From Rhizophlyctis rosea (taxonomy: Eukaryota; Chytridiomycota; Chytridiomycetes; Rhizophlyctidales; Rhizophlyctidaceae): a DNA stretch of 64,000 bases. Positions 58,578 to 64,000 of the stretch are shown one piece after another (positions within the stretch are counted from its first letter, which is position 1; the number at the start of each line of letters is the position of its first letter). Both the position numbers and the translations under genes were made by a program. The notes beneath the pieces are model-generated. The model was not told the origin of the DNA. It was given only the letters and a program-made list of their open reading frames with translations, and searched no databases. Where the stretch lies: the NCBI GenBank assembly GCA_027596075.1, contig JADGJC010000068.1, positions 90,342 through 154,341 of the forward strand, in the 5' to 3' direction.

Positions 58578-60131
58578 ATGGTTTCCCGAGCTTTGTCCGC
58601 TTCCTTGTTGCGTGTCGCGTCCAGGAGGGCTGCGATGGCGAACGTGCAGGTGAGGAAGGTCGACGGTGGATAAGACCTCCGGGAGCGTCAATCACACGTT
58701 TTGCAAAATTTGAGGTCGTCATGATTTCAGAGTTCACTTTCGCAAACTGAAGAAAGATAGGAAGTGTCATTGGAAAGGGAGGAATACGCGCCATCATTGC
58801 GACAACGGTGATGCGCGGCTGGATGTTCGGCAGGAAGGGAATGAAGACCGACGTGCAACCCGACTGAGAACTCATCGCACATTCCCTGACTCTAGACCGC
58901 ACGCGCTCTTGCACCTTTGTCCCGCTCTTCTCACACCTTGGTCGTCCCATATGCTCACATGCCGATCACAGATTTCAAGGATGGTCTTCCTGTTGAACAG
59001 GTCCGTGCCTTGGAGGAAAGCGAGAAGGGTTGGGATTTCTGGACAACGTCGGACGCCTTCTCGAACTGGAAGCCCACTGCCTTTGTAAGTTGAGCAGACA
59101 TGCGCCTTATGAACATAGAAGGAAATGGTGATTCAAGAAACAGGGCTCATATCGAATTCTCAATGTAGGGCTTGACTTTTGTACCCCCTGGGGAAGTTTG
59201 GGTGATTGGAACAAAGGACAGGGTCACCAAGGTTTTGCCCGAGGGTACCCACTTTGTTACTCCATTTGTTGAACAGGTGAAGTGTGTGAAGTCTCCCTAC
59301 CCTGTTGTCATGGGTATCATTGCCCACAAAGCCACTACGCAAGGTATGTATTTTTGGAGTTTAAGCTCAATACAGCTGAGATTTGCCCTTCATTAAGCTG
59401 AGGCCCCATCCACAAATAAGATGGCAAGAAATTCGACGGATACGTGGTTGCGCACGTAAAGATCACGGACGCTGCTACATCCGCCGGCTATGTCGACCCC
59501 GAAACCGGTCGTGAGGATTCTGAGCGTGCCGCGGCAAACCTCCTCAGAAAAACTTTCCGGCGGGAGCTTTCCAAATTGTCTCTTCAGGGTGACAAGTTGT
59601 CCGCATCGGAGTCATCTGCTTTGACCGACAAGCTTGTTTCAGTTTTGAAGAGCAAGTCCGACGAGTTTGGCTTGGAACCCATCAATGTCGAGATCCGTAA
59701 GTCGTAAAAGTATCCGTTTCCCACATTTAACATTCCAGTCACATTTGCAAACAATTTTTATTCAGGTGGTGCCTGGCCTACTTCTGAGAACGTCCCCGCC
59801 CGCCTCCGCGCCATGGACCCTCCCCCATTGCCTGAGGACCACTCCGGCCATAACTTGAGCAACGACTACTGGGCTGATGTCCTCACTCCTCCCTACTTTG
59901 AGAAGAAGACTTTCGGCAGCAACAAAACAGTTCGTACTCCCGCCACCGTGTCTTTGGAATGGGTTATCCCCTCACCCCCCGACTATCACCACTTCCATGA
60001 GGTAAGGCTGGATGAGACATCGTAACATTCAACAAGGAGGGAATGATGACCCTAATTTATTGCAGCTCCCTCGCATGATCGCGAGCCGCCCTGAGAAGGA
60101 AGGTAAGGCAGCCGTCAAGGCTGCTCACTAA
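58578..60131 (+). CDS. Mitochondrial stomatin-like SPFH/Band 7 domain protein
   Basis: SPFH proteins form membrane-associated scaffolds; mitochondrial ones organise inner-membrane lipid and protease complexes. Exons 58578-58649, 58896-59084, 59169-59343, 59421-59696, 59766-60001, 60066-60131 (337 residues, all in phase). The presequence is MVSRALSASLLRVASRRAAM with no acidic residue, then TARALAPLSRSSHT. The SPFH domain opens GLTFVPPGEVWVIGTKDR, continues LPEGTHFVTPFVEQVKCVKS and GKKFDGYVVAHVKITD, and ends in AAANLLRKTFRRELSKLSLQ and LKSKSDEFGLEPINVEIR, all as in stomatin-like proteins. The C-terminal third (PEDHSGHNLSNDYWADVLTP) is not the usual SLP2 tail and I do not recognise it. The start was chosen because the first exon gives the presequence and a phase-0 join. 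Confidence 0.85.
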
Positions 60132-60451
60132 GCGGAGGTGGAGAATGAGTTTGTATAGGAGGAGGGCCGTTGCTGCGCTGGAAATGTGTATATCCCTTTT
60201 TAAAACACCGAAATGGTGCATCTGGTTGCCTGAAGTCTTCCGCATTTGCGATTTGAGGTTTATGATGCGGTGGACAAATGTGGCAATATTTGAAAAGCCA
60301 AACTCCACTACTTGTATGCAACACCGGATGAAATTTTGAAGAATATGCTGGGTAATTTACATTGTGCTAGATACATGAAACTGGATTATGAACTACATGA
60401 GTGGCTGTGGTTTCCTCTCCCCTCTCCCTTTATATTACAAAATAATAACTG
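60132..60451. other. Convergent 3' spacer
   Basis: Between the 3' ends of the SPFH (plus) and PPR (minus) genes; nothing else seen. Confidence 0.55.
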
Positions 60452-63400
60452 CTATGACCTGTCGCGACCACCCAACGGCCGCTGTTGCTCCTCCGCCTTC
60501 TTCGTTTTATATTCTTGCCAGAGCTTCGTGATCATTCCATGCCTCCGTGCATTAACGATATCCACCCAGTTCCCTTTCCTAGCGTCCAAAATCCTCCTAA
60601 CAGCCATCGCCTCCTCTACCTTTCCCCTTGCCGTCAACATACCCAAAATATTTACAAAAGTCTTCACCTCGGGCCTTGGCAATCCCGACCCCGGTTTTTC
60701 CGCCTTTGCGATAAGCTCCACCGCCTGCTCCGGCCGCCCTGATCGAATCATGCACTCAGCGTACGATGTGAGATGGTTGTGGTTTAATGGGTACCGCGCG
60801 TTGCCGAGCTTCTTCCAGATCCGATGAGCTTCCGGTAAGAGGTTGCAGTATCCGCACGCATCAAAGACTAATGCGACCGCAGCAGGAGGGGCATTTTGTA
60901 TCGTTTTCACGGGCTGCACTTTCCACCCGCTTTTTTTCAGGCGGAGGCTGGGTTCTTTGCTCCACCCCACCAGCGCGTCGAAGATGTCCACCGCCAATCG
61001 CCCGTCCCCGCTTCTATATAAGCATTCAATAATGATACACCACGTCGACTCATTAGGTCCTACTCCAACAGCCTCCATCCACTCCACGGCCTTCCTCATG
61101 CCCGATACATCTAGGCTCCTCCCATAAACCTCTACAATGTGATTAAAACACCCAACATCAACCATACTCCGATCATGCCGAAGAGCCCTTTCGCCGAACT
61201 TCTTCGCAACCTCGATCCCCTGTAGCCCGCCTGTGTCCGTAATCGCTTTCATCGCCACCCCGATACTAACCGCGTCCGGCTTGGGACCTTTACGAATCAA
61301 ACGTCCCCACGTCTCCCCTAACGCGACCCAATCCGAACTCCGAGCGCAGGCCTCCATATATGCCGTCCAGGTGCGTATGGTGTACCGCACATTTCTAGCA
61401 TGCATCAGTGTCATGACTTTGTTACACCCATCAAGGTCTCCCTTCCTGGCATACCCCGCCATCAAAACCTGATAAAACTCATCCGGCGGCGGCTTTCCAA
61501 ACTTTGAAAACTTTTCAAACTCCTCCCACATCCGTCCCGTATCCGACTCGGCATATGCGTGGACTAAACTTTTGTGGAATGTTGCCCCAGAAGTTTTGAA
61601 CCCGTCTTTGCGCATCTCCCCAATGCATTGGTCCACACTTTTCATCCAGCCAATCCGCGCGTACCCCGTGATAAGTACTTCGTACGTCCGATCGGAAGGA
61701 ACAATATGCTGTCTCTTCATTTGTTCGAAAAAAGTTCGCGCTGCGCGTATATCACGCACGGCTACACAGGCGCTGATGAGGGCGGTGTAGCACCATACGT
61801 CAGGTGTCAACCCTCGCTGTCGCAATTCGCTGAATAAGGAAAGTGCAGTGTCAAGGTCACCGCGACGGGCGGCGGCACCGATGGAGGTGGTGTAGGCTTT
61901 CAAGGTTTCGTGCATTGTAGTGGTTTGCGATGTGGTGCGCTGTTCCCATTTTTCGGCTTCAACGTATTGGTCCCGTTTGAGGTAATATGTTACGAATGCG
62001 GTGGGGATATGGGGGGGTATCGATATTGTGGCTTTTTCCATTTGGGTATAGAGGGAGGTAGCTGCGGTGACGTTTTCTGTCTTGAGGTGGTGGTCGATGA
62101 GATAGGAGTAGACGGAAGGTTGCAGGTAAGCGTCGGGGTAGGCACGGAAGCACATATCAACCCATTCTTGTGCCGACTCCGGCTTCGATGTTGCAATGTA
62201 AGCGTCGATCACGGTGATATATGCTGGAAGTCGGAGGTGCTTCTTCACGCTTTCAGCGTCGAGTTCAGCGAGCACCTCCACCAGAGCCGACGGGTCGAGC
62301 ACTTCTCGGCGATTGGAGAATAAAAGTTCATAGGTTCGATCATCAGGAGCGGCTTCCGGATGTTCACTTGAACCCCATCTGCGCATCGTCCGAAAGACCG
62401 ACCAACCTAAGCGCTCTGACTCGGCCGAGTTCTGAAGTACCGCACCCAAGCTCCGTCTCAAGGTCTCAATCAGAAGATTCGATCCATCTGTATGCAGCAC
62501 AACGCCCATTCCCACCAAATGGTCCCAGAATTTCGCGAAATCGCCCCACCGGCCGTCCATGGCAAGGTCACGCAAGAAGTTACGGCACACATTGGGGTGT
62601 GGGGCCAACTGAACCTTGTCGATAGTGAGGAAGCACTCCATCGCCATGTCGACGTTGCCGTTTTTGTAGAGAGCAGTGAAGAGGGGTCGACGCATCTTTG
62701 GATGTGGCAAGGTATCGTTTTCCGTGTAGTTCCGATATACCTGACTGGGATAGGCCAACCCACCGTGAGCTATGCGTCTTGCCAAACTATATTCACGATC
62801 CTGTGGGATCTCCACCCCCAAATCCTGACACATGTCGTAGCATTTGAGTGTATCATCAACTCTGTGCTCGCGTTCCGCCAGGATATACATACGTTCTGCT
62901 AACGCCCTAAGCCGTGATTTCCCAATCATCAAACCGCCCCGTTTCATATGCTTCCATGCCACATCAAGCGACTTCCCTCTAGCTATATATCCCAGAGTGT
63001 CGTACGTAGTAATATTGGGCGTAATACCCAACTCTTCCATGCTCTCCCATACCATTGCTACCGCAGCCGCGTCCCCCGATTTCCCAAACATGTGAAGAAT
63101 CCGATTGAGGTCGGTCAGCTGAGGAGATATTCCGCGTATTGCCATGCGCCCATATATCACCATAGTTTCAGGAATTTTCAGCGCTCGGGTACAAAACAAG
63201 AGCAGATCAAGATAGATATCATGTAACTGGTCAGAATGACTGTTTTCCAGGTTGGTGCATATACGCTCCAGCGCCGACAAACAGTCGCTGCGAACGAATG
63301 CTTTGGCGGCGGTAACCCAAAATTCCATGTTCGGCGTGACGTTATTCGCTTCCATTTGGCGTATCAGTTCCTCACAAGCGTCCCCGTTCCTAACCCGCCC

Positions 63401-63922
63401 TTCCACATCAACCATGAGCTCGTACGCTCGGACTGGCACCCGCTCCTTGAACTCCTGCATGAGATGGAAGGTTCCTCGAACGGCTTCGAAGTTACGACAC
63501 AAATGTTGCAACTCCATGGCGAGCAAAAGATCCCGAATATCTGGTGGCAACCCCGCCTCGATCATATCATCCAGGACGCGTTGAGCCATGCCGCCGTCCG
63601 AAAGTCTGCTGCTGGTGCGCAACAGTCCGTTGAGGACTCTTCTGAAATCCTCTCTAGAATATCCGTTGACAGCCCCTCCTTCCGAAGCACGCACATATGT
63701 ATCCCATACCGATCCCGCAACCTCGTTGTCGCTCCCGACGTAGAGCGTCTCCGTGACTTTTTCAGACACCACGTTTTGACCACTCCGTTCTGACGTGGGC
63801 GGGAGCGCTTCCGCCTGAAAAGGTGGGGAGGAGATACAGCGGATATTGGATAGCCAGTGTCGACGTCGACGGCTCGATATCACGTGTGGGCAACGACGAC
63901 GGGGTGTGAGGAGGAAGGGCAA
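60452..63922 (-). CDS. Large mitochondrial pentatricopeptide-repeat (PPR) protein
   Basis: PPR proteins bind organellar RNA one base per repeat and control its stability, processing or translation. Single exon, 1156 codons. The N-terminus (MPFLLTPRRRCPHVISSRRR) is rich in Arg and Ser with no acidic residue, a mitochondrial presequence. Repeats are frequent from about residue 200 onward; clear 35-residue units include those around ITPNITTYDTLGYIARGKS, LTPDVWCYTALISACVAVRD, IVPSDRTYEVLITGYARIG, FKTSGATFHKSLVHAYAESD and VGPNESTWCIIIECLYRSGD. Some are long or degenerate, as in fungal Aep/Pet309-like proteins. It ends NARRHGMITKLWQEYKTKKA. It is intron-less, unlike most of the window. Which fungal RNA it serves cannot be told. 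The frame stays open and undamaged for 3.4 kb. Confidence 0.92.
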   Translation of the reverse strand: MPFLLTPRRRCPHVISSRRRRHWLSNIRCISSPPFQAEALPPTSERSGQNVVSEKVTETLYVGSDNEVAGSVWDTYVRASEGGAVNGYSREDFRRVLNGLLRTSSRLSDGGMAQRVLDDMIEAGLPPDIRDLLLAMELQHLCRNFEAVRGTFHLMQEFKERVPVRAYELMVDVEGRVRNGDACEELIRQMEANNVTPNMEFWVTAAKAFVRSDCLSALERICTNLENSHSDQLHDIYLDLLLFCTRALKIPETMVIYGRMAIRGISPQLTDLNRILHMFGKSGDAAAVAMVWESMEELGITPNITTYDTLGYIARGKSLDVAWKHMKRGGLMIGKSRLRALAERMYILAEREHRVDDTLKCYDMCQDLGVEIPQDREYSLARRIAHGGLAYPSQVYRNYTENDTLPHPKMRRPLFTALYKNGNVDMAMECFLTIDKVQLAPHPNVCRNFLRDLAMDGRWGDFAKFWDHLVGMGVVLHTDGSNLLIETLRRSLGAVLQNSAESERLGWSVFRTMRRWGSSEHPEAAPDDRTYELLFSNRREVLDPSALVEVLAELDAESVKKHLRLPAYITVIDAYIATSKPESAQEWVDMCFRAYPDAYLQPSVYSYLIDHHLKTENVTAATSLYTQMEKATISIPPHIPTAFVTYYLKRDQYVEAEKWEQRTTSQTTTMHETLKAYTTSIGAAARRGDLDTALSLFSELRQRGLTPDVWCYTALISACVAVRDIRAARTFFEQMKRQHIVPSDRTYEVLITGYARIGWMKSVDQCIGEMRKDGFKTSGATFHKSLVHAYAESDTGRMWEEFEKFSKFGKPPPDEFYQVLMAGYARKGDLDGCNKVMTLMHARNVRYTIRTWTAYMEACARSSDWVALGETWGRLIRKGPKPDAVSIGVAMKAITDTGGLQGIEVAKKFGERALRHDRSMVDVGCFNHIVEVYGRSLDVSGMRKAVEWMEAVGVGPNESTWCIIIECLYRSGDGRLAVDIFDALVGWSKEPSLRLKKSGWKVQPVKTIQNAPPAAVALVFDACGYCNLLPEAHRIWKKLGNARYPLNHNHLTSYAECMIRSGRPEQAVELIAKAEKPGSGLPRPEVKTFVNILGMLTARGKVEEAMAVRRILDARKGNWVDIVNARRHGMITKLWQEYKTKKAEEQQRPLGGRDRS

Positions 63923-64000
63923 GTGGTTGTGCAGAAGGTGCGCGTGCTGGATAACAACAGGAACTCGGCTGAGTTTAGATAAGGTGTTGTGTGCTGCTAT

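Noticed and set aside
1..64000. CRISPR arrays, bacterial operons or ribosomal RNA
   Set aside because: None seen; gene structure with spliceosomal introns throughout fits a fungal nuclear chromosome.

Overview
This window is nuclear DNA from an intron-rich, gene-dense fungus. Most genes have several short exons and introns of about 60-150 bp with GT(A/G)AGT or GTATGT donors and pyrimidine-rich CAG or TAG acceptors. The recognisable proteins are fungal or general opisthokont: a Gbp2/Hrb1-type hnRNP, Enhancer-of-polycomb (EPL1), the GID E3 subunit Rmd5, haspin, an FNT transporter, a BCS1-like AAA ATPase, a metacaspase and a long mitochondrial PPR protein. A secreted Cys-rich/TM/SH3 protein and the gene mix suggest an early-diverging fungus, perhaps a chytrid; that placement is inference.

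Layout: 2.1-4.9 kb, the Gbp2-like gene (minus), with a tandem 55-bp duplication in its first intron. 5-10.7 kb, gene-poor, with one fragmentary F-box-like locus at 6.8-8.3 kb. 10.8-13.8 kb, two tandem paralogues (minus) of an unnamed 'MGRTK' zinc-finger family; one ends in a membrane segment, the other in a zinc ribbon and coiled coil. 13.8-22.6 kb, the largest stretch with no gene I can defend. 22.6-27 kb, EPL1. 27.5-28.8 kb, a second F-box-like locus, probably broken. 29.2-30.4 kb, RMD5 (minus). 32.3-34.5 kb, haspin, flanked by two diverged copies of a roughly 0.5-kb repeat and by a relic of the RMD5 RING exon. 36.4-36.7 kb, a three-copy tandem repeat. 36.9-40.9 kb, FNT transporter and BCS1-like ATPase (both minus). 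42.4-53.96 kb, a plus-strand run: coiled-coil protein, an unknown protein in the same frame straight after its stop codon, a Ser/Tyr-rich basic protein, the metacaspase and two unknown genes. 54.3-55.1 kb, RraA-like aldolase (plus). 55.8-57.1 kb, TM-SH3 protein (minus), divergent from a mitochondrial stomatin-like SPFH protein (58.6-60.1 kb, plus), which converges on the PPR gene (60.5-63.9 kb, minus).

Mitochondrial functions cluster loosely: BCS1-like ATPase, SPFH protein and PPR protein, the last two with N-termini like mitochondrial presequences. Five otherwise intact genes fall out of frame by one base at short homopolymers, nearly always in the direction of one missing base. When one base is restored, the exon sums become multiples of three. 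I read this mainly as consensus error in the assembly, which matters for any automatic annotation of this region.
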